Shown here one piece after another: positions 53,297 through 63,807 of a stretch of 64,000 nucleotides of DNA. Position numbers and translations under genes: made by a program. Location of the stretch: assembly GCF_042665545.1 (NCBI RefSeq), contig NZ_JBHTCM010000015.1, positions 62,001 through 126,000 of the forward strand, given 5' to 3'. Position 1 is the stretch's first letter, and each line of letters opens with the position of its first letter. Below the pieces are notes generated by a model. The model searched no databases, had not been told where the DNA came from, and worked only from the letters and a program-made list of their open reading frames with translations. Source of the stretch: Rhodocista pekingensis (GTDB lineage Bacteria > Pseudomonadota > Alphaproteobacteria > Azospirillales > Azospirillaceae).

Positions 53297-55924
53297 TCAG
53301 TCGGCGCCCGAGGCCCCGGCCGGGGCCGGCAGGGCGTCGCCGGTGGCGTCGCGGCCCTTCGGCAGGACGTTGAGGCAGGAGACGACCAGTGCCGCGATGT
53401 AGGGCAGCGACTGCACCACCAGCATCAGCGACCAGATGTAGGCGTCGCGGTTGTCGCCGCCGATGCGCCACGCCACGGCCGCGGCGGCGATCCACAGCCC
53501 CAGCATCAGGTAGACCTCCTCCTTGGCGTTGAGGAAGCCCTGGATCAGGGCCGGCTGGTCCTCGCACTTGGGCGTGCGGACGAAGGGCCGCCCCTGCGTG
53601 AACAGGCCCTGCCAGACGGCGCGCCCGACCGTGTGGGTCAGCGCCATGCCGGCGACCGCGGCGCTGATCTTGTCCAGCAGGCTGCACTGCACCCGCGCCT
53701 CGTAGAGCCAGAGGCCGCAGATCACCTTGAAGAAGAAGACCGACAGGGTGGGGAACAGGAACACGGTCGGCGGCAGCTCGAAATAGCGCGGCAGCAGCAG
53801 CAACCCCGCCGACCAGAAGACGCCGCCGATCACGAAGGCCATGTGCGCGGCGTCCGCGAACCAGGGCAGCCAGCCGGTGACGAAATGGTACTTCTGGCCG
53901 AAGGTCAGGCGCTTGCCGCCGGGCAGGAACTCCCGCCAGTGGCGCTTGATGATCTGCACCGCACCGTAGGCCCAGCGGAAACGCTGCGTCTTGTAGCCGG
54001 CGAAGCTGTCCGGCACGAGGCCCTGACCGAAGCTGTCGGGCATGTAGACGGACTCGTAGCCCTGCTCGAACAGGCGCAGGCCCAGCTCGGCATCCTCGCA
54101 GATGCACCACTCGGCCCACCAGCCCACATCCTTCAGCACCTGGGTGCGGATCAGGGTCATGGTGCCGTGCTGGATGATCGCGTTGCGCTCGTTGCGCTGG
54201 ATCATGCCGATCTTGAAGAAGCCCTGGTACTCCCAGTTGATCATCCGGTGGAACGGATGGTCGTTCCACTCCCGGTAGTCCTGCGGCGACTGCACGAAGG
54301 CGACCTTGGGATTACGGAAGTAGGGAACCGTGGCGGACAGCCAGTCCGGCTTCACCTGATAGTCGCTGTCGATGACGGCGATCACCTCGGCGTCCGGCGC
54401 CGTCATGGCGATGCCGAAGTTGAGCGCGCCGGCTTTGTAGCCCGGCCATTTCGGCAGGTGGAAGAAGCGGAAGTTGGCGCCCAGCTTGCGGCAGTGCGCC
54501 TCCAGCGGCTTCCAGACCTCCTCGTCCCTGGTGTTGTTGTCGATCACCAGGACTTCGAAGTTCGGGTAGGTCATGCGGGCGAGCGCGTCCAGCGTCTGCA
54601 TCACCATGTGCGCCGGCTCGTTGTAGCAGGGCACATGGATGGAGACCTTGGGCGCATAGCCCGAACTGTCGCCGCGGATCGGCTCGAACCGGCGCTTCCA
54701 GTTCTGCGTCCAGACCACCTCCGTCAGTTCCAGCCCGTCGATCAGCATGACGGCCAGCAGGATGATCTGCGCCGTCAGCAGCAGCGCGAAGACGATGGTG
54801 GAGAGCGGGCCCATGCCCGCGGTCACGGCCTCCGTCCAGGTCCAGACCAGGGCCGAGGCCACCGTCTGGATCAGGGCGCCGTAGAAGAACTGACCGGCCG
54901 GCTTCAGGTCGTCGCGCCGCAGCACGAACCAGAAGATCGGCAGGAAGGCCAGGGCGGTGGCGATGGCGCACAGCACGGGCCAGCCCGGCACCTCCCAGAC
55001 GCTGCCGTCCATGGGGAACTTGAGCTGGCGGTCGGCGTTCCAGATGCCCCAGTTGGCCTCCACGGGGCCGCCCAGCACCCGCTTCCAGGGCTGGTCGAAC
55101 GCCTCCATGATGTAGAAGTCCCAGCGCTGCTCCCCGGCGAGATTCAGGAAGCTGCGGATGAAGGTCGCCTGGTTCACCAGACTGGCCTCCGCCCCGCCGC
55201 GGTAGGGACCGTCCGACGGCCAGCCGACCTCGCCGATCAGGATGTGCTTGTCGGGATAGGCGGTCTTGATCCGGTTGTACTCGGTCAGGATCTGGTCCAT
55301 CGCCTGCTCGATCGGGACCTTCTCCCAGTACGGCAGCAGGTGGATGGTGATGAAGTCCACCGCCTCGGCCAGCTCCGGATGCTCGTGCCAGACATAGGGC
55401 GGCTCGGCGGTGGAGACGGGAACGTCCACCTGCCGCTTCACCCGCTGCACGTAGTCGATGAGCTGTTCGACCTCCAGGTCGCCGCGGTACATGACCTCGT
55501 TGCCGACCATCACGCGCTTGACGTTGTCGTTGCGCCGCGCGATGCGGACGAGCGCGTTGATCTGCTGCTCGTTGGCGCCGGGATCCTGGCTGATCCAGGC
55601 GCCCGCCGTCGTCAGCAGGCCGCGCTGGGCGGCCAGTTCGGGGATCGCCTCCAGCCCGTCCAGCGCGGAATAGGTCCGCACCGACAGCACATAGGGCGCC
55701 ACCACGTCCAGGTCGCCGGCGATGTCCTGGCGGGAGGGGTGCTTGCCCTCCGTCGGGTCCTGGCCGACCTTGTAGGGGTTGAAGGCGACGCCGGCGATGG
55801 TGCCGGACCAGGGGCGCTCGGGCATGGCCGGGCGGTTGGAAAAGGCCCAGGCGCCGATGTTGCCCAGCACGAGCAGCACCAGCACGGCCCAGGCTGAGCC
55901 GCGCATCGTCAGGATCTTGCGCAT
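53297..55924 (-). CDS. GH17-GT2 membrane glucan synthase-like protein (NdvB-type)
   Basis: An 875-residue inner-membrane protein. TM1 at about 11-28. The GH17 (beta-1,3-glucanase/transglucosylase) domain (about 40-300) keeps both acids: E143 in GNEVMYR and E232 in IGEVGWPS. TM segments lie near 315-335, 345-365 and 375-395, and the GT2 domain (about 425-680) has IHVPCYNEP, VIDSDYQVKPDW (DxD), CEDAELGLR, and KTQRFRWAYG (Q/RxxRW-like). The C-terminal TM bundle runs from about 700. This layout matches NdvB-type glucan synthases of Pseudomonas and Bradyrhizobium, whose GH17 domain remodels the beta-1,3 chain. Product here may be a (cyclic) beta-glucan. AAGGA precedes the ATG at 55924. Confidence 0.88.
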   Translation of the reverse strand: MRKILTMRGSAWAVLVLLVLGNIGAWAFSNRPAMPERPWSGTIAGVAFNPYKVGQDPTEGKHPSRQDIAGDLDVVAPYVLSVRTYSALDGLEAIPELAAQRGLLTTAGAWISQDPGANEQQINALVRIARRNDNVKRVMVGNEVMYRGDLEVEQLIDYVQRVKRQVDVPVSTAEPPYVWHEHPELAEAVDFITIHLLPYWEKVPIEQAMDQILTEYNRIKTAYPDKHILIGEVGWPSDGPYRGGAEASLVNQATFIRSFLNLAGEQRWDFYIMEAFDQPWKRVLGGPVEANWGIWNADRQLKFPMDGSVWEVPGWPVLCAIATALAFLPIFWFVLRRDDLKPAGQFFYGALIQTVASALVWTWTEAVTAGMGPLSTIVFALLLTAQIILLAVMLIDGLELTEVVWTQNWKRRFEPIRGDSSGYAPKVSIHVPCYNEPAHMVMQTLDALARMTYPNFEVLVIDNNTRDEEVWKPLEAHCRKLGANFRFFHLPKWPGYKAGALNFGIAMTAPDAEVIAVIDSDYQVKPDWLSATVPYFRNPKVAFVQSPQDYREWNDHPFHRMINWEYQGFFKIGMIQRNERNAIIQHGTMTLIRTQVLKDVGWWAEWCICEDAELGLRLFEQGYESVYMPDSFGQGLVPDSFAGYKTQRFRWAYGAVQIIKRHWREFLPGGKRLTFGQKYHFVTGWLPWFADAAHMAFVIGGVFWSAGLLLLPRYFELPPTVFLFPTLSVFFFKVICGLWLYEARVQCSLLDKISAAVAGMALTHTVGRAVWQGLFTQGRPFVRTPKCEDQPALIQGFLNAKEEVYLMLGLWIAAAAVAWRIGGDNRDAYIWSLMLVVQSLPYIAALVVSCLNVLPKGRDATGDALPAPAGASGAD

Positions 55925-56289
55925 ATGCCGTCCTTACAGAGCCCCAGTTCCCCACGCCGGCGGCGGCACCGGATGGACCGGGCGCCGACCCGCAACCGCA
56001 TCAGACCCGCCCCGCCGGGGGCTTTCCGGCCGGTCATCCCGACCGATCGTCCCGATGTGGCAGCCGAATCCGGTATTTCCGTGATTGCCCCACGGCGACC
56101 GCCGGAGCCCAGCCTTGTCGCATCGGCATGGCTCGGCCCCTGTCACCGCCGGAATAACAGGATAAGCATCGCCGGAAATACGTCCAGCGGTACTTCTTTC
56201 GAGGAGTGATGCGTTTTCCGCAGTCGCACAGACCTGCGCCGTGAATGCCGCCGATGCCCGTATGATCCCGTGACAAGATTGCGACCCCG
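55925..56289. other. divergent intergenic region; no gene seen
   Basis: About 365 bp between the GH17-GT2 gene and the HIT-like gene. It is AT-richer beyond 56110. No clear promoter boxes or hairpins. Confidence 0.5.
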
Positions 56290-56730
56290 ATGACGACACC
56301 CGACGGTTTTGACCTGCATCCCCGGCTCGCGGCGGACACGCTGCCCGTGACGGACCTGCCGCTCTGCCGTGTGCTGCTGATGGCCAACCGCGCCTTTCCC
56401 TGGCTGATCCTGGTGCCGCGCCTCCCCGGAGCGCGGGAGATCCACCGGCTGGACGCCGCCGACCGGGCGCTGCTGATGGAGGAGACGGCGCAGGCCTCCG
56501 CCGTGCTGGAGGCGGCGGTGCGGCCGGACAAGCTGAATGTCGGGGCGCTCGGCAATCTCGTCCCGCAGCTCCACCTCCATGTCGTCGCCCGCCGGATCGG
56601 CGATCCCGCTTGGCCGGGGCCGGTCTGGGGCAGCGGTGTGCAGGAACCCTATGCCGAGGGGGAGGGGGAGGCGCTGGCCGCACGGCTGGCCGCGGCGCTG
56701 ACGGCGCCCCCTGCTCCGCGAGCGGACTGA
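56290..56730 (+). CDS. HIT-family-like protein with an altered histidine triad
   Basis: The protein has 146 residues. HIT fold: LLMANRAFPWLILVPRLPGAREIHRLDAADRALLMEETAQ, then KLNVGALGNLVPQLHLHVVARR. The triad H-x-H-x-H-x-x reads Q-L-H-L-H-V-V, with Gln in place of the first His, as in a known HIT subgroup. Members are nucleotide phosphate hydrolases or transferases. The C-terminus is an Ala-rich helix. Stands alone; no clear operon partner. Confidence 0.8.
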   Translation: MTTPDGFDLHPRLAADTLPVTDLPLCRVLLMANRAFPWLILVPRLPGAREIHRLDAADRALLMEETAQASAVLEAAVRPDKLNVGALGNLVPQLHLHVVARRIGDPAWPGPVWGSGVQEPYAEGEGEALAARLAAALTAPPAPRAD

Positions 56731-56864
56731 CGGTGCGGCCGGATGCCGGACCGAAGGCGACCAGGTCCCGAGGGTGACTGGAGGGCTTATCCTTAAGACT
56801 ATGGCAACTTTCGATACCTTATCACACGGGATCGACAGACCTAATCTCTTTGGGGCGGGCCGAT

Positions 56865-56884
56865 CCCCTACGTTCGTATGGGGG
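56865..56884. repeat. near-palindrome CCCC-TACG-TT-CGTA-T-GGGG
   Basis: CCCCTACG and CGTATGGGG flank TT with one extra T in the right arm. It lies about 60 bp upstream of the chemotaxis receptor ATG, a plausible operator or leader hairpin. Confidence 0.4.
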
Positions 56885-56940
56885 TCTACCAAAGACACAG
56901 TTAATTGATCTCCATCGCTACAGATCCCGGAGTGGAAACC

Positions 56941-58611
56941 ATGGCGACGATCCGTGCCAAGCTTCTGGCCGCCATCGGCATCCTTGCCGTCACCATCCTT
57001 GCCGTAGCGGCCGCGGGATGGGCGGGCCTCGGCGACTCCCATCGTCGCATCGGCACGATCTATTCCGACCGTGTCGTGCCGCTGCGCGATCTCAAGATCG
57101 TGGCCGACCTCTACGCCGTGAACATCGTGGACGCCGTCCACAAGGTCCGGGGCGGCAGCCTGACCTGGGATCAGGGAGCGGCGTCGGTGAAGACGGCCAA
57201 GGCCGGCATCCGGGAACACTGGGACGCCTACATGGCCACCTGGATGGTGCCGGAGGAGAAGGCGCTGGCCATGGAGGTGCAGCGGCGGCTGGGACCGGCC
57301 GATGCCATGGTGGCCGACCTGCTGCGCATCCTGGCCGCCCGGGACGACGGCGCCCTGGTCCGGCTTGCCGAGAAGGACCTCTATCCCGTCATCGACCCGG
57401 TCAGCGAGGCTGTCTCCGCCCTCATCGACCTTCAGCTCCGCGTCGCCGACCAGGAATATCAGGCCAACGAGGTCGTCTCCGGCCGGTTCCGCCTGCTCAT
57501 GGCCGGGCTCACCCTGCTTGGCTTCATCGCGGTCGCCTTCGCTCTCTACACGGTGCTGCGGAAGGTGTTGCGCCCGCTCAACGGCATCACCGCGGTGATG
57601 GGCCGCATGGCCGGCGGCGACCTGCGGGTCGAGGTCGCCGGGGCCGAGGGGCGCGACGAGGTGGCGGCCATGGCCCGTGCCTTGCGGATCTTCCGCGACG
57701 GACTGCTGGAGAGCGAGCGTCTGGCCCAGGCGCAGGAGGCGGAGCGCGCCGCCAAGGAGCGCCGGGCGGCGGAGGTGGACCGGCTGGTCCGCGGCTTCGA
57801 CCAGGAGGCCGCCGCGGTGCTGCGCGCCGTCGGCGCCGCTGCGACGGAACTGGACTCCACGGCGCAGTCGATGGCCTCCATCGCCGAGGAGACGAGCCGG
57901 CAGGCCGGCGCCGCGGCTGCGGCCGCCGGTCAGACGACGGGCAATGTGCGGACCGTCGCCGCCGCCTCGGAGGAGATGACGGCGAGCATCCGCGACATTG
58001 CGGAACAGGTCGTCCGCTCCAAGACCGTGGCCGATCAGGCGACCGAGGATCTGCGCCAGACGAACCGCTCCGTCGCCGGCCTCTCTGCCGCGACCGACCG
58101 GATCGGGACCGTCGTGCAGCTCATCCAGGAGATCGCCGGCCAGACCAACCTGCTGGCGCTGAACGCCACGATCGAGGCGGCCCGCGCCGGGGAAGCGGGC
58201 AAGGGCTTCGCCGTCGTGGCGGCGGAGGTCAAGGCGCTGGCGAACCAGACGGCGAAGGCGACGGAGGAGATCGGGCAGCAGATCGCGGCCGTGCAGTCCG
58301 TCTCGGCCGAGGTCGTCGCCGCCATCCGCGGCATCAGCCGGACGGTCGAAGCGGTCAACGAAATCTCCTCCTCCATCGCCGCCGCGATGGAAGAGCAGGA
58401 GGCCGCGACCTCGGAGATCAGCCGCAACGTTGCCCAGGCCGCCCTCGGCACGGAGGGCGTCTCCGGCAATGTCGAGCAGGTGCTGGAAGCGGCCGGGCAG
58501 ACCGGCGCCGCCTCCAGTCAGGTGCTCGGCGCCGCGCGGGAGCTGGCGCAGCAGTCGGAAACCCTGCGCGCCCGGGTGGAGACGTTCCTGGCCGCGATCC
58601 GCGCCGCCTGA
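56941..58611 (+). CDS. methyl-accepting chemotaxis protein
   Basis: A transmembrane chemoreceptor of 556 residues. The ATG at 56941 has GGAGTGG ten bases upstream; a TTG at 56905 is less likely. TM1 at about 8-30, a periplasmic four-helix-bundle-type domain (~35-180), TM2 at about 183-205, HAMP (about 205-260, LRKVLRPLNGITAVMGRMAGGDLRVEV), and the signalling domain. The signalling hairpin tip reads IQEIAGQTNLLALNATIEAARAGEAGKGFAVVAAEVKALA, the hallmark CheA/CheW contact region. No C-terminal CheB/CheR pentapeptide. The ligand cannot be predicted. No che genes nearby. Confidence 0.93.
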   Translation: MATIRAKLLAAIGILAVTILAVAAAGWAGLGDSHRRIGTIYSDRVVPLRDLKIVADLYAVNIVDAVHKVRGGSLTWDQGAASVKTAKAGIREHWDAYMATWMVPEEKALAMEVQRRLGPADAMVADLLRILAARDDGALVRLAEKDLYPVIDPVSEAVSALIDLQLRVADQEYQANEVVSGRFRLLMAGLTLLGFIAVAFALYTVLRKVLRPLNGITAVMGRMAGGDLRVEVAGAEGRDEVAAMARALRIFRDGLLESERLAQAQEAERAAKERRAAEVDRLVRGFDQEAAAVLRAVGAAATELDSTAQSMASIAEETSRQAGAAAAAAGQTTGNVRTVAAASEEMTASIRDIAEQVVRSKTVADQATEDLRQTNRSVAGLSAATDRIGTVVQLIQEIAGQTNLLALNATIEAARAGEAGKGFAVVAAEVKALANQTAKATEEIGQQIAAVQSVSAEVVAAIRGISRTVEAVNEISSSIAAAMEEQEAATSEISRNVAQAALGTEGVSGNVEQVLEAAGQTGAASSQVLGAARELAQQSETLRARVETFLAAIRAA

Positions 58612-58642
58612 CCGGAGAGGGCAGGGGCTTCAGGCAGGAGCA

Positions 58643-59884
58643 TCAGGCCGGCACCGTCCGCACCAGCCAGTCCCGCAAGGGGCGCCATAGCTTCGCCTCG
58701 GCTCCGCCGCTGACGACCATGCCGATATGGCCCAGCGGCGGGTCCCAGCGCTCGGCCCCCGGGATCGCGGCTGCCAGGGCGGCGGCGGAGGCCGGCGGCA
58801 CGATGCGGTCGCGCGCCGGCACCACCACCAGGGCGGGCAGGGCCAGCCTGCCCGGCTCGACCGGCGCCCCCGCCACTTGCCAGCGGCCCCGGCCAGGATC
58901 GTTGCGACCGTACCAGCCGCCCAGGCATTCCCGCGCCACCGGGGCTGGCAGCGGCACCCCGTCATTCAGCCAGTCCTCCAGCGCCACGAAATCGTCGGCC
59001 TCCTCCGAACCCTCCGGCAGGTCGGCAAAGCGGCTGAACTTCTTCAGTCCCAGCAGCGGGTCCAGCATCAGAAACAGGGTCTGGATCGCGTCCACCGGCA
59101 GTTCGCCCAGGGTGACGAGGGCGGGCTCGAAGGCCGGCAGCAAGGCCGCCGTCCGCCCCGCGCCGGCCGGATCGTCGGCATGGAAGTCCCAGGGCGTCGC
59201 CAGCGCCACCAGCGCCGCCACATCCTCGGGCCGGCGCCCGGCCGCGGCCGCCGCCAGCAGCCCGCCCATGCAGTAGCCGACCAGGGCCGGCCGGCGCCCG
59301 TCCAGGTGCCGGCGCGCGGCATCCAGGGCGCGGGTCAGCCGGCCGGCGATCACCTCCGTCAGGTCGAAGCTGCGCTCCGCCGCGCCCGGCCGGCCCCAGT
59401 CCAGCAACAGGGGGCGTACCCCGTTGCCGGCCAGCCAGCGCAGCAGGCTCCTGTGGCGCGACAGGTCCAGGATGTAGCCGCGGTTGACCAGCGACGGCAC
59501 GAACAGGGCCGGCGCGCCCCACCCGCCGAAATCCAGCAGCCGCGCCGGGCCTTCCGCCCAGACGGTGGGCGGGTCCTCCAGGTCGCGGTGGTAGGGGTGC
59601 CGGCGGTAGCGCTCAATCCCCGTCAGCAGCCGGTCCAGCCGGTGGCGCATCTCCCGGTCGACGGCGCGGGCGAGGGCGTCCGCCCCGACGGCCGCGAGGT
59701 GCGGCTGCAACGCCGTCGCTCGCTCCCGCAGCTCCGGCCGCCAGGGCAGCGATCCGCTCCTCAAGAAGGGCAATCCGGCGGGACAGCTCAGCAGCACGCT
59801 CAGACTCGCCGCCAGATGCAGCCCCAGCGGCCGCGGACCCTGGCGCCGCCGCAGGGGCGGCGGGGGCGGCGGGACGGGGGTCAT
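58643..59884 (-). CDS. phaC: PhaC-like alpha/beta hydrolase (poly(3-hydroxyalkanoate) synthase type)
   Basis: The protein has 413 residues from the ATG at 59884. It has the PHA synthase lipase-like box G-Y-C205-M-G-G, with Cys in place of the Ser of true lipases, plus PALFVPSLVNRGYILDL, VRPLLLDWGRPG, a catalytic Asp in VVVPARDRIVPP and His in PPLGHIGMV. At 413 residues it is shorter than class I PhaC (~580) and closer in length to class III/IV PhaC. It would polymerise hydroxyacyl-CoA. The upstream gene overlaps it by 272 bases in another frame. If a later start (e.g. ATG at 59650) were used, the conserved-looking N-terminus RPLGLHLAASLSVLLSCPAG would be lost. Confidence 0.8.
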   Translation of the reverse strand: MTPVPPPPPPLRRRQGPRPLGLHLAASLSVLLSCPAGLPFLRSGSLPWRPELRERATALQPHLAAVGADALARAVDREMRHRLDRLLTGIERYRRHPYHRDLEDPPTVWAEGPARLLDFGGWGAPALFVPSLVNRGYILDLSRHRSLLRWLAGNGVRPLLLDWGRPGAAERSFDLTEVIAGRLTRALDAARRHLDGRRPALVGYCMGGLLAAAAAGRRPEDVAALVALATPWDFHADDPAGAGRTAALLPAFEPALVTLGELPVDAIQTLFLMLDPLLGLKKFSRFADLPEGSEEADDFVALEDWLNDGVPLPAPVARECLGGWYGRNDPGRGRWQVAGAPVEPGRLALPALVVVPARDRIVPPASAAALAAAIPGAERWDPPLGHIGMVVSGGAEAKLWRPLRDWLVRTVPA

Positions 59885-60158
59885 CGGGTCGGCCCTCCCG
59901 TTCGGGCACGCCCCAGGGCGTCATCGCGCCGGGCGGAACAGCGAAGGCGGCGGCGGTCAGACGGGTGGCCTGCTCCAGGGTGCGGGCGACATGCTGTGCC
60001 GTGCGGACGGCCATGTCCGCCATCTCCGGATCGGTGGCCAGCGCCATCCACTGGTCCTGCCACAGGTCCAGGCAGCGCCGGGCCAGCTCCTCCAGCGAGG
60101 GCGGTTCCTCCCGCGGCGGTTGCTGCCCCCCGGGGGCGCGGTCGTCGCTCTGCGTCAT
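59613..60158 (-). CDS. small PHA-associated protein overlapping phaC
   Basis: The protein has 181 residues; AGGAA sits just before the ATG at 60158. The first ~85 residues look real and conserved: PSLEELARRCLDLWQDQWMALATDPEMADMAVRTAQHVARTLEQATRLT. The segment LDLWQDQW recalls small phasin- or PhaE-like partners of PHA synthases. A leucine-zipper-like stretch (ELSRRIALLEERIAAL) comes later, within the phaC overlap, and the final ~45 residues are a Gly/Arg/Pro-rich run. The last ~270 bases are read in a different frame from phaC on the same strand. The C-terminal part may therefore be real or merely open by chance. Positioned upstream of phaC and divergent from phaR. Confidence 0.65.
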   Translation of the reverse strand: MTQSDDRAPGGQQPPREEPPSLEELARRCLDLWQDQWMALATDPEMADMAVRTAQHVARTLEQATRLTAAAFAVPPGAMTPWGVPEREGRPDDPRPAAPAAPAAAPGSAAAGAASGGESERAAELSRRIALLEERIAALAAGAAGASDGVAAAPRGRRGGRPRPRRRPGDAPPAGPAADGD

Positions 60159-60349
60159 GGTTCCTGCCTTCCGGCATCCTCTCCCCGCCGGGTTCCGTCC
60201 CCCCTAGGCGCAGCGGCGCCGGCTGCCGGTGTTCCGGCTGCGCGGGCGCTGCGGCAGGGCCTGTTCGCCAATGCGGGATGCTTGCGCCGGGACCGCTGCA
60301 TCGCGTACTTCTACCAAGGACGACGCACATTGCCGGAAAGCGCCCCGAT

Positions 60350-60949
60350 ATGGCCGATAAAGAAGATAGCAAGCCCGCGCCGGTCACGATCAAGAAGTAT
60401 GCTAACCGGCGGCTCTACAACACCGCGACCAGCAGCTATGTGACCCTCGACCATCTCTGCCAGATGGTCAAGGAGGGGACGGATTTCGTGGTGTACGACG
60501 CCAAGACGGGGGATGACATCACCCGTTCGGTACTGACCCAGATCATCGTGGAGGAGGAGGCGAAGGGTCAGAACCTGCTGCCCATCCCGTTCCTCCGCCA
60601 GTTGATCAGCTTCTACGGCGACAACATGCAGTGGCTGGTGCCCCGGTACCTGGAGTACAGCATGCAGTCGTTCACCCGCAACCAGGAGAAGATGCGCGAC
60701 TATTTCCAGAACGCGTTCGGTGGCATGTTCCCGTTCGGACCGTTCGAGGAGATGGGCAAGCAGAACATCGCCATGTTCGAGCGGGCCATGCGCATGTTCG
60801 CCCCCTTCGCCGGGGCAGAGCCGCCGAAGCCGGACAGCCCGGCGGGGGAGTTCCGCAAGGGCGCGGACGACAAGTTCTCCGAGTTGCAGCAGCGCCTGGA
60901 CGAGTTGCAGAGCCAGCTCGAAACCCTGACGCGCAACAAGGGGTCCTGA
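60350..60949 (+). CDS. phaR: PhaR, polyhydroxyalkanoate synthesis regulator
   Basis: PhaR represses PHA genes and binds PHA itself. The protein has 199 residues from the ATG at 60350. N-terminal DNA-binding region (about 12-75): ITIKKYANRRLYNTATSSYVTLDHLC, in effect VTIKKYANRRLYNT, the family hallmark. Then comes VKEGTDFVVYDAKTGDDITRSVLTQIIVEEE and the PHB-accumulation regulator domain LLPIPFLRQLISFYGDNMQWLVPRYLEYSM. The C-terminal helix (about 170-195) is a coiled coil (FSELQQRLDELQSQLETL). It diverges from the phaC unit with ~190 bp between, where its operator probably lies. Confidence 0.95.
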   Translation: MADKEDSKPAPVTIKKYANRRLYNTATSSYVTLDHLCQMVKEGTDFVVYDAKTGDDITRSVLTQIIVEEEAKGQNLLPIPFLRQLISFYGDNMQWLVPRYLEYSMQSFTRNQEKMRDYFQNAFGGMFPFGPFEEMGKQNIAMFERAMRMFAPFAGAEPPKPDSPAGEFRKGADDKFSELQQRLDELQSQLETLTRNKGS

Positions 60950-60968
60950 TCCCCTTCCGGGCGGGGTA

Positions 60969-60988
60969 GGGCGGGGTTCCCCGCCCTT
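60969..60988 (+). terminator. hairpin after phaR
   Basis: GGGCGGGG (60969-60976) pairs with CCCCGCCC (60979-60986), followed by TTCGG. Only a weak T-tract. Confidence 0.45.
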
Positions 60989-61066
60989 CGGTCCTGCCGC
61001 CACCGGAACGGGAGCGCCGCCGTCTGCGCCCGCGCGGGCCGCCCCGCCGCCGCCTAGGCTGGGGGC

Positions 61067-61348
61067 ATGCGTGCCATCGGCTTTCCGCTCTCCCGTCTGC
61101 TCCCCCGCGATGCGCGGTCCGGTTCCCCGGTCCCGCGCCGCCACGCCGTCCGTGATGTCCATGGCCGTGGAGGCTGTGGCGCCGGGGAACCGCCGGTCAT
61201 CGACGCCGAGTTCGTGACGCTGGAGCCGGAGGCGCTTCCGCCGCCCCGCCGCCCGGCGCCCGATCTCCCGGCCCACCGCCGCGCCTGCGCCGCCTATCGC
61301 CGGGCCGCCGCCCTGGACGGCGCCGCGGGGCATGAGGTGGAGGTCTGA
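61067..61348 (+). CDS. hypothetical small protein
   Basis: The protein has 93 residues, with a GGGGG stretch just before the ATG. The first ~40 residues are Arg/Gly-rich and look non-conserved. The second half (PPVIDAEFVTLEPEALPPPRRPAPD...AHRRACAAYRRAAALDG) resembles a short conserved tail seen in small alphaproteobacterial proteins of unknown function. A later start is therefore possible. I give no function. Confidence 0.4.
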   Translation: MRAIGFPLSRLLPRDARSGSPVPRRHAVRDVHGRGGCGAGEPPVIDAEFVTLEPEALPPPRRPAPDLPAHRRACAAYRRAAALDGAAGHEVEV

Positions 61349-61476
61349 TCCGGCCAGCCGGGGGAGCCGGACTTATCCACAGGCTGCGCAACACTCCGCA
61401 ACGGATCCCGCCCCGGTGGTGCGCACCCTGTCCGATGTGCGGGCAGGGTGCGCAGCCGTGGGGAGCGTGCCCGGGC

Positions 61477-63573
<2,097 letters not shown>

Positions 63574-63807
63574 GGTTTCCTCACCCGTCTTGGTTCGCGT
63601 TTGCCAGGAACAGACAGGATCGGCCGCGCCACGGTCAAGCGCACGCGCGGCGGAGAGGGTGACTTCTCCGGAGGGCGGCCCGCTGGGCGGACATCCCTGG
63701 TGGACGCTATCGTTCCGGGGTCGCTCTGGTCTATCGTGCCGCGCCTGCCGCCGAGAAGCCGGCCAGAAAGCCGCACCGGCGCAGAAACTTGGGAAAGGAA
63801 ACGAAGC

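Noticed and set aside
61373..61381. A perfect DnaA box (TTATCCACA)
   Set aside because: Single 9-mer; about half a copy is expected by chance in 64 kb on two strands. No cluster, AT-rich unwinding region or replication gene nearby.
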